Origin: Actinidia chinensis
Taxonomy: Eukaryota > Streptophyta > Magnoliopsida > Ericales > Actinidiaceae
Assembly (NCBI GenBank): GCA_009663005.1
Contig: VIGQ01000351.1
Coordinates: 1 to 32,649 of the forward strand
Direction: 5' to 3'
DNA: 32,649 bases
Within the stretch, counting starts at the first letter, position 1. Each line of letters opens with the position of its first letter. A program made the position numbers and the translations under genes. Of the stretch, positions 1 through 10,424 are shown piece by piece. The notes below the pieces were generated by a model. That model worked only from the letters and a program-made list of their open reading frames with translations, was not told where the DNA came from and searched no databases.

Positions 1-64
1 AGTATATAGCAATCGGGTAATATATTCAGAAGATATTTAACTATATATAAAATATATTCTAACA
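1..64 (-). mobile_element. Terminal fragment of a miniature LTR (TRIM-like) element in intron 1 of gene A
   Basis: The first 64 bases are AT-rich and end in TATATTCTAACA, the same terminus as the complete element at 31960-32626. Immediately after it the sequence tactcaaaaggttgaggc resumes gene A intron 1 at the same point where the element sits in gene C, and where gene B has an uninterrupted ctactaaaaggtttgagg. It is therefore the end of an LTR whose remainder lies off the left edge. The minus strand is assigned by analogy with the complete copy. Confidence 0.75.
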
Positions 65-264
65 TACTCAAAAGGTTGAGGCAAATATCGTCCATGTCTT
101 GTCTCCTCCCTTTCCAGATCACAAGTTTATTCTAAAGTCATGTATTATTATTTGAGTTGTTTTACTAGGATCCAAGATAGTTAGATTGGATGTACCAAAT
201 TGAAGTAGCACAAATAAGCAACAATAGAACCGTTGTATGAGAAATTCAAACAGAATACAGTAAC

Positions 265-459
265 TTCGTGCCTTAGTTTTGGCTCACAGCGAAAAAAAAG
301 CCCTGTTGGAAAGAGGAATGAAACATTACCCAGAACAGGTGACAAAAACACCAGGTAAGCAGTGGACACCAGGGTCAAGTTCACGATCGAACTTTCCACA
401 TTTCTCCGTAACAGACAGCTGTAGATCATCCAATTGAATGCAACCAAAGCTTGACCCAT
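265..459 (-). CDS. HIR-like gene A, exon 1 (partial gene; rest beyond left edge)
   Basis: First coding exon of a hypersensitive-induced reaction (HIR) protein, a plant SPFH/prohibitin-domain protein that forms oligomers at the plasma membrane and supports immune cell death. The minus strand starts MGQAL, then after a one-base frame slip reads GCIQ, TEKCGKFDRELDPG and HCLPGVFV, in the order of family members (GCIQVDQS, GKFDEVLEPG, HCLPWCLG). After a second slip it ends FRCEPKLRHE at GAA, followed by GTTACT, a plausible splice donor, where family members have an exon border. Gly2 after the start Met is the N-myristoylation position known in the family. Only this exon lies in the window. A prohibitin or stomatin proper is less likely, because the N-terminal motif set is HIR-type. 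Family assignment is firm; whether the gene is functional cannot be judged. Confidence 0.82.
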
Positions 460-620
460 AGTTCAATCGGTACGTGAAATGAAGTTGTGGAGAGAAGTAC
501 AAAAATTCACAAAAAGACAGCAAGATTGATGAAATAGACAAACAAAAGAAATCCATATAGCGAGAGGGAGAAAATATCAGTTTTTTATTTTTAACCCCCT
601 TTGGGGTGTTGAAGGACAAA
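460..620 (-). promoter_or_regulatory. Leader (5' UTR) of gene A, shared with gene B
   Basis: This stretch upstream of the gene A start codon aligns with 15614-15770 upstream of the gene B start. Both have a T-rich tract followed by ccttTGGG(G)TGTTGAA on the plus strand, and the similarity then stops. It is most likely 5' leader belonging to the duplicated gene unit. No transcription start can be fixed. Upstream of about 620 genes A and B have unrelated sequence. Confidence 0.45.
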
Positions 621-734
621 TCCTTATGCAGAGAGGGAGGATGGAAACCAGATATCCGGAGGTGTGGAAAGAGCAGCTGTGAGAAGCAGAACAAAAGCAA
701 TCAAAATCTAGCACGATCTTATGATCCTATTTAT

Positions 735-812
735 TATATCCTCTCTCTATATCTCCTCTATCTCTCTCTCTATATATATATATAGATATATAATATATAT
801 ATATATTATAAG
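735..812. repeat. (CT)n/(TA)n microsatellite upstream of gene A
   Basis: Runs of tctctctc followed by tatatata over about 75 bp. Read on the minus strand, toward gene A, this is a TA-rich block followed by GA-rich sequence, about 280-350 bp before the start codon. It could act as a TATA-rich promoter region, but that is inference; simple-sequence repeats are common in plant intergenic DNA. It touches the degenerate 5' end of the first Helitron copy. Confidence 0.6.
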
Positions 813-1150
813 CACAACCATTTTAAAATCTCAAATCTATATCTTCGTTATTCTACTGTGAAAGCCATTTTAATTAACTCTAACGGCCGAAATTTCAATT
901 GAGATTTTTTTTTTCTTCCCAAAATTACACTTGTTATTCTCAAAAGTGTGGGACCCACATAAGTTTTTATCCAATATTACAAAAAACCTTAAAGATTGGC
1001 ATATATTTACCTGGGCTATGTTTTACTTATTAGATCGTTTGTTTAGTGGGACTCACAATAAAAAAATTAAACCACACATTTTTTTTCTCTCATGTTTTTT
1101 GTATTTAATTTTTTTTATATTATTAGTTATTTGGACGATAAGAGCTAAAA
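798..1150 (+). mobile_element. Non-autonomous Helitron copy 1 (3' end degraded)
   Basis: It begins with tatattataagcacaacc, matching the 5' end of the two copies that follow, and keeps the internal landmarks of the family: a 'taactctaacggccgaaat' region, 'gtgggacccacat' and 'gtgggactcacaa'. After about 1100 the match fades and no CTAG terminus is found. It carries no coding capacity. Confidence 0.5.
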
Positions 1151-1154
1151 AATA

Positions 1155-1534
1155 AAAAATATTAATTTGAGAAATATTTTTTTATTTTAGTAAATTTCTC
1201 TTAAATGAGGGGGAAAAACAATTTTGTTATATTTCAAAACTTTTTAATCAAGAGAAACCGAAAAAATATAAAATATTGATTAATCGGTGAAACAAATTTA
1301 CTAAAAAAAAATAAAAGATGAAAAAATAAAGTAGATAAAAAAAATTACCTTCAAATAGAAAGAAAAAATTTATTTTCATACGTCTATTTTTTTTATATGT
1401 TATTGAATTTAATTTTATTTAATGGTTATAGTAAAAATATTTGAATAAAAATAAACATTTAAATAAACTTATCAAGTATGGAACAAAAAAAGGTATAATA
1501 TAAAACAAATGTATTTTAAATCTTTCTAAAATAA
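1155..1534. other. AT-rich stretch with a weak inverted repeat, no gene
   Basis: Very AT-rich DNA. The segment tttttattttagtaaattt near 1180-1200 is approximately the reverse complement of aaatttactaaaaaaaaat near 1286-1305, giving a loose inverted repeat. No plausible reading frame or recognisable element was seen. It may be degraded Helitron sequence or another small transposon. Confidence 0.35.
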
Positions 1535-2014
1535 ATTTTATACATAAAACATACTTATTTTGAATCTCAAAAACATCTTCTACTATTATGGTTAAAATAC
1601 ATTTAAATTAATCCAACGGGCTGAAATTTTCGCTTGAGATTATTTTTTCTCCAAAAAAATAATCACTTTCTTCTTCTCCAAATGGTGGTACTCACTATGT
1701 TTTTTAATACAAGGATAAAAAAATATCTAAATCTGAGTATATTTATCCATTGAAAATTTTTTATGGAACCTACAACCAAGACAAACTAAAATATTCTTTA
1801 TTACCTCCTCATTCCTCCTCAAAATAGCAATTTTTAAAATATTGTAATTTTTAATTTTTCTCTATTTTGTAATATTGATCTTTCGTATAGTATGCAATAT
1901 ATCTTTTATTGATATTTATATCTTATCTATTTTTTAGATTGAAATTTTAATGAGTTACGCCTAAGAGGTGATCTTTTTTTACCATAGTCCCGTGGGCATT
2001 GGCAATTGTACTAG
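1535..2014 (+). mobile_element. Non-autonomous Helitron copy 2
   Basis: About 480 bp. The 5' end is blurred (tacataaaacatacttatttt for the family start tataaatcacaactcatttt). Internal landmarks are present: 'attaatccaacgggctgaaat', 'tactcactatg' and 'ttatggaacctaca'. The 3' end has a short GC hairpin-like stretch, gtcccgtgggcat, then ttggcaattgta and CTAG at 2011-2014, fitting the Helitron rule of a hairpin followed by CTRR. There is no terminal inverted repeat or target duplication, as expected for Helitrons. Confidence 0.6.
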
Positions 2015-2488
2015 TATATATTATAAATCACAACTTATTTAACTAAAAACTAGCTATCTTCACATCTACGGTTTGAATCCATTTTGAGTTAATCCAACGG
2101 CTGAGATTTTTCTGAAATTATTTGTTTTCATTCAAAAATATCATTTCTCTCTTCTCTAAAGATATGTGATCCACATATGTTCTTATTTAATGGACAAAAA
2201 ATCTCTAAATTTGAAATATTTTTACTATTGGATCATTTTTAGTAGGGACTCATACCAAAATAACTAAAATATCTCTTATTTCCCTCTCTTTTTTCAAATT
2301 AGCAAAAAAATTTTAAATCATATAATTTTTAATTATTTTCTATTTTGTAGAGTAAAATGTATCTTTTGTATATACATACAAATATCTTATCTTGATATTT
2401 ATATTTTATCTGTTTTTTAATTATAATTTTAACGAGTACGCATATGATGTGTTTTTTACGTAGTGCAGTGATCGCGAATAATTACTAG
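2015..2488 (+). mobile_element. Non-autonomous Helitron copy 3, joined directly to copy 2
   Basis: About 474 bp. It starts tatatattataaatcacaac directly after the CTAG of copy 2 and ends gtgcagtgatcgcgaataattaCTAG at 2485-2488. Internal landmarks are 'agttaatccaacggctgagat', 'tgtgatccacatatg' and 'tagtagggactcata'. It matches copy 2 and the reverse-oriented copy at 9330-9827 along most of its length. No coding capacity is seen. Confidence 0.65.
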
Positions 2489-2499
2489 CATCATATAAA

Positions 2500-3215
2500 T
2501 AGTTCTCAGAACCAAGATCGGACCGACGGTTCAATGAGAACTGAGCACTTAACCGATTTGGTAAATATATTTATCAAAATGGAAGTGAACCGGGTTGAAC
2601 GACCCAATTCTTTATGGAATGGCCGATTTTTTAACCTAATAAATCGGCCAATTTTTAACAGATTAATAATTTGTAAACAAATAAAATTTCTATTAAAAAA
2701 GGTCTAAAAATTTTCAAAAAAATTTTATAGCCCAAAAATCGTAATATTCCAAAGTAATATTCATGACAATCCTAAAAAATTGTCGAAAGTTTGATCGATT
2801 TTTTCTAACACAAAAAAATTCAATTCATGTGAGATTCAATATTGGAAATTTTAATTGGTCGAAAATCGCGATTGAAGAACCTCAACGAGAGACACAATCA
2901 CACCAATCTAGAATAATCTATGCAAGCTGTTCGAAAGAATCTCTAATCGCCAAGAAAAATCGCGCAAAAGATATTGAAATGAGCACAAAATTCCACAAAA
3001 CGATTTTTGAAATATAAAATAGTAATATTCCATGTAATTATTTGAGATGTTAAATATATTTTTCATAACAACTTTCAAACATCTACATAGTAGTTGAAGG
3101 AGTAATTTTTTTTATTATTTATTAATTATAAAACCGATGAACTGTAGTTGAACTAATGAACCGTTGAATCGATATCTTAATTGATTCAATTTTCGATCCA
3201 ATTATGATAACTATG
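2500..3215. repeat. ACCGG/GGTTCAA-rich repeat element (MITE-like)
   Basis: The left side reads aagatcggaccgacggttcaa and the right side ccgttgaatcgatat...cgatccaattatgataac, giving loosely inverted ends about 700 bp apart with AT-rich filling. Related ACCGG-type sequence is found near 8480-8640, 22220-22385 and at the borders of 22985-26930. Such elements are frequent in plants and are often non-autonomous DNA transposons, but the superfamily cannot be fixed here. A short in-frame stretch inside it shows no recognisable protein. Confidence 0.4.
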
Positions 3216-3239
3216 ACATATATACCACATCATGAGTAT

Positions 3240-3830
3240 TTTCTCGAAGCCTTGACGGACACTTTTTAGCCTATTGGTGTCCGTGTGGCAAATAGATAAA
3301 TCAACAAGCCAAGGAAAGAAGCCCACTCACAAAAGATGAAATGAATACAAGTGATATTATTATTATTTCAAAAACCTAATTTAATTCATTAACCGAATGG
3401 CACATTATAAAAAAAAAGACTTGAGGAATGATTAAAAAGTGAGCTCTTGATTGACTCGTTACACATCACGGCTGACGTTGAATCCACTAGCCTCAGCAAA
3501 ATTGGCAAGGAAACAACAATCTTCAGTCAAGCCGATGAAGCGTGTGAAATCGACGCCACACTCTCTATTGGTCATTATTTTCTTAACCACATTGTGTTGG
3601 ATAACAGTCTTACTTAAGTATTGCATTTGTCTATTTTAGCTTCTAAACTTCCTTGTCATCAGTCTAAATGTTCGGTCATGACCTCTTTCCTCGCTGCTTC
3701 AATGCCAAGTTTTGGACATGATGTGAGCTCGTGCTGATAAAATTTGATCAATTTTGGTGTCGTATATTGTCCAGCTTTTACGTAAAATAGCAACCAATCT
3801 TGCTATGATAACTCGGCGAAAATGAGGTAG
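3240..3830. repeat. Segment homologous to 16810-17430
   Basis: Shared landmarks in the same order are: acggac/acgaacaccttg, 'ccgtgtggcaaatagataaa' against 'ccttgtggcaaataataaat', 'aaagatgaaatga', 'tgttgaatccactag' against 'attgaatccatcag', 'gcgtgtgaaatcgacgccac' against 'gcttgtgaaatcaactcaca', and 'tgagctcgtgctga' against 'tgagctcgtgcttga'. Both copies lie upstream of an HIR-like gene, about 2.8 kb from the gene A start and 1.2 kb from the gene B start. They could be an ancestral part of the duplicated unit or a dispersed retroelement. Confidence 0.5.
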
Positions 3831-4501
3831 ATTATTTTATGAGTACTACAATATCCCAACCAGAAATAAGATCAGAATGATGTGGATAGCATATCTTTTT
3901 TATTAATAAAGAGCTTTAAACCAAAAAAAAACTCTTGAAAAGATAATAAATATAGACCATTTAAAAGTGTTCTAAACAAAAAAAAACTATAAAAAAGATA
4001 TAAATGCAATCTTCTCCCAATTCTCAATGTCTAATGGTGTCTCTTGAGTATCCAAGCTAATTCAACCATTAACCGGTTTCATTCTCTTTTGCCTCTTTAA
4101 ATTTTTCTTTATCGACACAGTGTGAGGTAAAATTCTTTTACTAATGATTATAATCATCCATTTTTCAATTGCTTTAATGTGTGATATTGAGTATATAAAA
4201 ATTTGATTAATTTTAAAAAAATATACTTAAAAAATATTTTTTTTCTTGTTTATTAGTTTTTGTATTTTTTTGGTTATATAATTGTGGTTATTGTTGCAAG
4301 CTAGCCACAATGTTAATCTAATATTATTTTACACTTGTTGCAACCTTAAAAAAAAAGAAAGAATGAGAGAAAAATAAGTTATTTCCTGTCTCGTTTTTTT
4401 AGGGGGAAGAAAAAAAAAAATATCAATAAAAACTAAGAAAGAAATTCCACACGACTTTGAATGAAATATTTTTATTTGGTTCATTTTTTTGAATTGTTGT
4501 A
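3831..4501. other. AT-rich intergenic DNA, nothing recognised
   Basis: No frame, terminal repeat or splice-site pattern I could support. Homopolymer A and T runs are frequent. Confidence 0.4.
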
Positions 4502-4546
<45 letters not shown>

Positions 4547-4588
4547 GTGGGGGGTTTTGCTTTTTGTTTTTTTTTTTTTTTTTGTTTT

Positions 4589-4623
<35 letters not shown>

Positions 4624-4642
4624 GTGGGGGGGGGGGGGGGGG
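4502..4642. repeat. Extreme poly-G / poly-T low-complexity tract
   Basis: Forty-four consecutive G (4502-4545), then tgt and six G, a T-rich block, thirty-two consecutive G (4591-4622), tgtg and another G run to 4642. Apparent glycine- or proline-rich reading frames here are by-products. The G runs could form quadruplexes if real. Their length, and the repeated G(n)TGTG(n) pattern, suggest a sequencing or assembly artefact. Confidence 0.85.
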
Positions 4643-6016
4643 ATTTTCAATTTTTTTTATTTTTATCGAACTTGTTTAATTATTTGATCAATTTTTTTAT
4701 TTTTTGATGAGAAAAGTTAAAACTATAAAAAATTTCATCTAAATTAAAAAATCATTTAAAGGCGAAGAAATTTATTTTAAATCAATTCTTTGTTTTTAGT
4801 ATTTTTTTATAAATTTAAATAAATTTTTATATTTTCAGATATCTCTCATCAAGAAAAAACTAAAACCTTTAAATTTTATGAAATGGTCTAAAACAAAATT
4901 ATAAAAAAAATTTTAAAACTGAAAAAGATAAAGGTGTCACTGTAATTTTAGAACTAATTTTGGTCTAGTTTTTTTTCGATGAAGGTAACTAATTTTTCGG
5001 TTTCGTTTTTGTTGAATTTTTCTCTTGAACCCTTAAAGTATAAAGGGGGTTACTATAATTTTTTAGAATCTGAGAAGTATGAAAAAAGTTGAGAATGAAG
5101 AGATAGAAGGTTTGAAAAGTAAGAAAGAGATAAAGTTTGGGAGTAAATAGGAGAGTAAATGAGTAATAGGCTGAGGTTTTGAGAGAGGAAAGAATCTGTT
5201 ATTGCTAATTGAATGTCATATCATTCTGGTAGATTTTTCTGTATTGAAATGAATCGCATTTTCCTTCTTCTCTCACGATATTGTTTTTTATAATTTTACT
5301 GCCCACACGAGGCTTTTTTCTCAGTTTTTCTTCGGTACGCGGCCATGTTTAAAAATTGCCCAAGCTTTCTTTTAAGCCCTTTTCTGTTGCTTAATCTATA
5401 TTTAATATTGGCAAGACCCATTTTTTTTGCATTTTTTCGCATTTTTGTGCAGTTGTACACAGTTTACTCTAAATTAACGCACTAATAAATTTACCCTTAA
5501 TATACATGCAAAAGCTCAACACCAAGCCAACACTTGTGCCCCAGATGACCTTTTTGCGACGGTATTTTGTATTTTTAAGCACACACATAAAATTGCTTAC
5601 CATTGTTATACAACAAAGCTGGCTCGCCCAATTACGCGTTGCCCTTCCGTCCGTCTCTGATATCCACGTGCATATCGAGTTCGTTTCTCCCCGAGGTATG
5701 GAGTGGGGCAGATTAGTTGAGATGCGATGACAAGCAGCAGAACTTAAGCCACGTCTTTTCACGCTTTTCCCCCCACTTCTTAACCGTTGCTTGATTGTGT
5801 GTAGGGCCGACCCTCCCCCCCCTCCCCTGGTTTCCACCCCATTATATTACCTATTGCCCCGCTGGATGATTTTTGGGTTGTATTTTTGTTCAATAAATGT
5901 TTATTTCAAGGGGATAAGAGTAAAGCGTTCAGTGGTAGGTCACCTGTATATCGAAGCTGTACCCAGTTTCTGCCTCACCATCGCCGCTTGGGGCCCCCAC
6001 CACCTGCACGACTGGA
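4643..6016. other. Intergenic DNA between gene A's upstream region and unit B, nothing recognised
   Basis: The first part (to about 5460) is AT-rich. 5460-6016 is more GC-balanced, with C runs near 5815 and 5770, but its open frames overlap on both strands and resemble no family I know. Homology with unit C starts only at about 6017. Confidence 0.4.
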
Positions 6017-6889
6017 ACATGGCAACAACGTTCACATTAGTTTAATGCGAACCCTGCCCAATATCCCCGTAGACCACTTAATGCTCACGTTGACTATTTA
6101 CACAAATATTAAATTAACAATTGCACTGGAACCCTTAGTTGTGCCAAAACCAAGTACCTGTAGAAATAAATGTTATCACACCCAAAGTGCCTAAACTAAT
6201 ATATTTATTTAATTCGCATCATTATTTATCTTACATGATAATCTTGTATTCACCTCCGGCTTACTTTATTCTAGACTTGTAAACCAACCCATGCTGAAAT
6301 TCGCCTTAAAAGCCACCACCGACTACTCGAGGTGCTTTTTCACATCTCCTTACAACCATCAAACACATAATGTCTTATAACGTGGTTGCAACTGTGCGTA
6401 CAGCGTAATGATCATTCCTGTAATATTTAAAACATATCGTTTGGTTACAGATCTTGCCTTACTAGTCCATAATTTACAACCAAATATAAGCAAACCTATA
6501 ATTACGTGTAATTATACGTGAGGACCAACAATTTAATCTATGACAAACATGGATTTCAAGCATCGTAACAAGCTGACGCAATATACGTCATCGCATATAT
6601 GATGGGTCCCCACTACTCCTATGTTATTTGATTATGGTACTTATTTTGGAATAATATATTTTCTTTTATAAATTATTTTTCATGTCTCACTAAAAGAATA
6701 AGGCAAAAAAGGAATACAATTTGTACTGTTTTTATCAATAAAAGCTTCCATTTCGCTTTATATACTAGATTCGTTTATTGAGACATGACAAAACACTCCA
6801 ACTAAGTATTGTCAATTAGAGTATTGGATATGCGCATTCTTTTTACACACCACACCTCCGTACACTACTCGGCCCCCTGTACGCGATAC

Positions 6890-7165
6890 AATTGTACATT
6901 GCGCCAGGCCCGGGTCCCCGGATTTGTCCCCGGCTTTGACCCGTTCTTCGCTCGGCGATGCAGGCTGTGGAGTAGCATGGGGCAAGAAGAGAAGGCTGGT
7001 ACATAACTGGGTAAGCATTTAGGGACGGTGATCTGGAGCCAAGGAAAGGGGTCCACAGGGGTTCGGGCCACGCGGGATTGATAGAGGAAAGAGGTTCTAT
7101 TCCACACACGTTACTATCCAAAAAAACTAAAAAAAATCACACTCATCCACGGGGCAAAATAGGTA
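6890..7165. other. GC-richer island shared by units B and C
   Basis: Unlike the AT-rich surroundings, this segment has several CG dinucleotides (cccgggtcccc, ccacgcggg). It is matched at 21000-21255, where the pair includes tcacgtggca, a G-box-like motif. It could be promoter-like or a fragment of an unrecognised element. Open frames exist on both strands, but none is conserved between the two copies. Confidence 0.3.
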
Positions 7166-7171
7166 ATATAA

Positions 7172-7515
7172 TTAGGGATGTCAACGGGGCGGGGTTGGGG
7201 CGGGTTCGGCCTCCCCACCCCCGACCGTTAATAATTTTTTTAATATATATATTTTTGTTTATATAATTATTGGTATATATATATAGAGAGAGAGTAGTAA
7301 GGAATCGATGGTATATTTTTTAAAAAAATATAATTATTTTGATTTTTTTTTTAATATAATCAGGTAATCGGGGGGCGGGTTCGGGGTGAAGAAGGCTAAA
7401 AACTCACCCGTCACGATTATTAATCAGTTTTAATTTTTCCCCCAAACCCGCCCTAAAAGGGCGGGGCCCGGACGAGGTATGCGCCCCGTTTTTTTCGGTC
7501 AAATTGGCATCCCTT
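7172..7515. mobile_element. hAT-type MITE in unit B, empty site in unit C
   Basis: About 343 bp with terminal inverted repeats: the left end TTAGGGATGTCAA and the reverse complement of the right end, TAAGGGATGCCAA. The interior has the gggcggggtt/cgggttcgggg pattern of a very common plant hAT-derived MITE family. The flanks taatataa and taaatata look like an 8-bp target duplication with one indel. Unit C reads straight through (ggtatatatgggataggggtag, 21250-21272), so insertion came after the B/C duplication. Confidence 0.75.
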
Positions 7516-7814
7516 AAATATAAGGGGTAGTTGTAGTGAAATTTTAATGCCAATTCTTAAATTTTACAAATCAGACAAAAAATACTCATTAGAGGAAAAA
7601 TGTTGGCAAATCACAATCACATAACAACGTTATGTTATCTGAAAAATAATCACCGAAAATAAAGGGTTTTTTTGAATTTTCAACGAACTAATTCAATTCT
7701 TTACCATTTCCCATCTAGAAACGGACACCTCACTGCCCTCCTAGTTAGCATCGCTCTCCTTTATATTGAATCTTGGATTCTGCCATTCTTCTTTCACCCG
7801 AAACCCCCATCCCA

Positions 7815-7991
7815 CAGTGGCGGTCTTAGGGGGGACAGGAGGGGCCACGGCCCCCTCCAACATTTGAAACCCTACTAAAATTTTTAAATTTTTTTTAAAT
7901 TTTTTTTAAATTTTGTTGTTAGTTTGACTATTTTGCTATTGTGTATATAACAATTGGAACCTCCCTAAAACGCTTTTATCATCCGTCGCTG
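7815..7991. mobile_element. Short DNA transposon with CAGTGGCGG / CCGTCGCTG ends (unit B copy)
   Basis: The left end CAGTGGCGGTCTTAGG and the right end CCGTCGCTG (reverse complement CAGCGACGG) form imperfect terminal inverted repeats. The interior has paired G-rich and C-rich blocks (ggggacaggaggggcc, ggccccctcc). The same element is at the corresponding place in unit C but about 40 bp longer, so it predates the duplication, and B lost an internal piece near its right end. Ends of this type are known from plant hAT elements. Confidence 0.6.
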
Positions 7992-8199
7992 GTGTCTCAC
8001 ACGCTCTGTGCGTTTGTAATTGTAATGCCATTTGAAAACTTCGGAAATTGGGAATATAAAATTTCACAAATTTAGAAAAATAATATACTCAAAAACTGTT
8101 GAAAAATTTATCATTTCAAGAAAGGTTTACTAAGTTTGAATTTTAAAAAGTTCATACAAAAGCATATAAACAATGCCAATTTTTTAAAAATAATTGTGG

Positions 8200-8640
8200 G
8201 ATTTTATATGCGCTCCGCCTTACTTCCCTTCTCCAAGGGGTGATGCAACGGAATATAGTAAGGGAAGTGAAGAGAGAAGAGAGCGAGAGAGAGAAGAGAG
8301 AAGAAATAGAAGAGAGAAAATGGGTATAAAAAAATGCGAAAGGTAATCATAGGACACGAGTAAGCATGGGAATAATTAGAGACAGTGGAAGGAAGGAACA
8401 ATCGGAATTGTTGAAATTTGAGCGGGGTGTACTCAAATGGGGAGTTCATAAAAACATTTTCTTGTGGCAATAGAAGCTCCTGGATGAAGCGAATCGGCCA
8501 GTTTGAATGCCGGAAAATAATGTTTTGAAACTCGAACCGTATTGAGAAATCGGAAAAAAATTTGCAATTACAGGTCACCGGTTCAACGTTCGGAATCAAC
8601 CGTGATGAACCACTATCGAATCGTGGACGTCATAAATTAT
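8200..8640. repeat. ACCGG-type repeat remnant shared by units B and C
   Basis: Contains cgaatcggccagtttgaatg, aactcgaaccgtattgag, caccggttcaacg and aaccgtgatgaaccactat, matched in C at 21950-22385. The left part is a purine-rich run (agagagaagagagcgagag). Minus-strand open frames over it are not conserved in C. Probably an old DNA-transposon remnant. Confidence 0.4.
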
Positions 8641-9189
8641 TTATAATAAAAATAAATAAAAAATAAATATGCAAAAAAAATTGATTAAAAGAATACCTAA
8701 AATTTCATTAGATATGTTTTCCTAAATTTATTGAATGAAAATTTTTAGATATGTTTTTCTAAAAAAATACCAAAAGAATTATATTCAAAGCAATTAATCT
8801 CAATACAACAATCTACTACATCATAACATAAAATGTTTTTTTGTTCCTCATAATTTCTTGCGAGCCCTGGGAGCCAATCATTCCTCATTCTCAGCCTCAT
8901 TATTTTCATTGCCCATCTTACCATCTTGAGCATTTGGCTCATCACTTAGATTTTGTATTACCAAAACATTGAAAGTTGATAATCCATCTTTATGTGGGTT
9001 ATGGAACAAGGTTATCTACCACGCGGTGTCAGGGTGTTGGGTTTTATGGTTGATGTGTTACTTTATATACAATAGTTGCAAACGTCTGTGGTTGAACCCC
9101 AGTTCTTATAGGGGGATTTATTAAGTGGTTGCCTTTGCCCCGAGTCTTTTACATAGTTGTGAACAAACCTCTGTGAGACTCCCATTGTG

Positions 9190-9325
9190 ATAATTTATTG
9201 CATAAATCCACAATGAAGATGTGCACATAATGGTCTATGATCCTATAAACTGTGGACTGGGCCTATGACTATATACAACCTGCGGTTACCACAGTCTGGT
9301 TATTATCTTGGTTGGTATTGTTATA
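9190..9325. repeat. Direct host duplication, left copy, flanking the unit B Helitron
   Basis: This segment (gcataaatccacaatgaaga ... gcggttaccacagtctgg ... ttggtattg) is repeated at 9834-9955 (gcataatcctactaatgaag ... gcggttaccatagtctgg ... ttggtatgt). Unit C has it once, at 26955-27090. The Helitron lies between the two B copies. Confidence 0.65.
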
Positions 9326-9329
9326 GATG

Positions 9330-9827
9330 TTTACTATTAACGGGCACTGTGTAAAAAAAACAAAATCCACGCCTAACGACTCCTTAAAGTTTTAAATCTA
9401 AAAAACAGAAAAGATTATAAACGTCAGATAAAAAGATACATTGCATTGCTATAGAAGAGATAAATTTCTATAAAAAAAGAACAAATTGAAACTACAATAA
9501 TTTTGAAAAAAAAAACTTCTAGTTTAGGAGAATGAGTGGGAAAGGAAATAGGTGTTTTAGTTGTTTTTTTGTGAGTCCCACTAAAAAATAATCCACTGGA
9601 TAAAAAATATGCCCAGATCAGAAGATTTTTTGTCCATTAGATTAAAAATATAGTGAGTTCAACACCTTTGAGAAGAAGGAAAGGCTAGTTTTAGGAAGAA
9701 AAAAATAATTTTTTTTTTTTTTTTCTACGTGAAATCTCAGCCGGTGGATTAACTCAAATTGATTGTAACGTAAGATAGACACGAGATAGATTGAGACTTC
9801 AAAATGAGTTGTGATTTATATTATAGA
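9330..9827 (-). mobile_element. Non-autonomous Helitron copy 4 (reverse orientation, unit B only)
   Basis: On the minus strand it starts TCTATAATATAAATCACAAC (from 9827; the TC start fits Helitrons) and keeps the internal landmarks of the three copies at 798-2488: 'agttaatccaccggctgag', 'gttgaactcactat', 'tagtgggactcaca'. The 3' end is degraded around agtgcccgttaatagtaa, near 9330-9345. It is absent from unit C. Confidence 0.65.
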
Positions 9828-10145
9828 TTCAGTGCATAATCCTACTAATGAAGATGCTGCACATATTGGTTCTATGAATCCTATAAAACGCGGTTACCAT
9901 AGTCTGGGGTTATCTCAGTTTGGTATGTAATATCGTTATGCAAGGGTGATGTGTGGCTTCAAAGGTAAAGTATGGGTTTCCTCAAAAATCTAGCTTTGGG
10001 AAAGTGTAAAGTAAAAGCTGCTGCGTTATCAGTAAATATTCTTTTGCTAGCCATTGTTAGCATTGATAAGTGCGTACAGATTGAGCGGTATTATGCACAG
10101 GCAATGTTACGACTGACTCATACGCATTTCTGCAGGTAGACAATA

Positions 10146-10420
10146 GTGCTTTCCAGAAACCTAACTGAAAACAATATTCATTTTCCTTTTTTAAAAAAAT
10201 GGGAATGCTTTGACCATCTAACTGACATTTTTGCGCATTTAAAGCTTTTTACTACTATTACGGTTGAGGAGACCTACTCAGATTTGGAATTCCTGAGAAA
10301 AGACTGGCAAGTAAAGTGTCTTTGCATTTTGTGCTTGTTTGGTGGCAAAAAAGCCTTCGGCATTTTGGTTCGTGGGATCACCTTCCTATCTTTGTCCAGT
10401 AAGCATTTTAGGGGAATTTG
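10146..10420 (+). other. Conserved sequence shared with C (27310-27560), coding status unclear
   Basis: An open stretch here contains LRKDWQVKCLCILCLFGGKK, but the C counterpart does not keep the frame and has extra segments. Shared landmarks are ctttgaccatctaac, agctttt.actactatta and ggttcgtgggtc/atc. I assign no function; it may be ordinary 3' flank of the duplicated unit. Confidence 0.3.
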
Positions 10421-10424
10421 GTCT

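Noticed and set aside
265..459. Assignment to prohibitin or stomatin instead of HIR
   Set aside because: The GCIQ...GKFD..L.PG...CLP start and the SLRVQQLDVR and IQYRA..DKA..AFYKL phrases in the sister copies are specific to plant HIR proteins.
4423..4707. Proline-rich (minus) and glycine-rich (plus) open frames
   Set aside because: They are direct translations of the poly-G/poly-T tract and carry no other information.
5469..5837. 122-codon minus-strand open frame
   Set aside because: It overlaps open frames on the other strand, has no family resemblance and has no counterpart in unit C.
8204..8599. 131-codon minus-strand open frame
   Set aside because: It covers a purine-rich low-complexity run and an ACCGG-type repeat, and the frame is not conserved in unit C.
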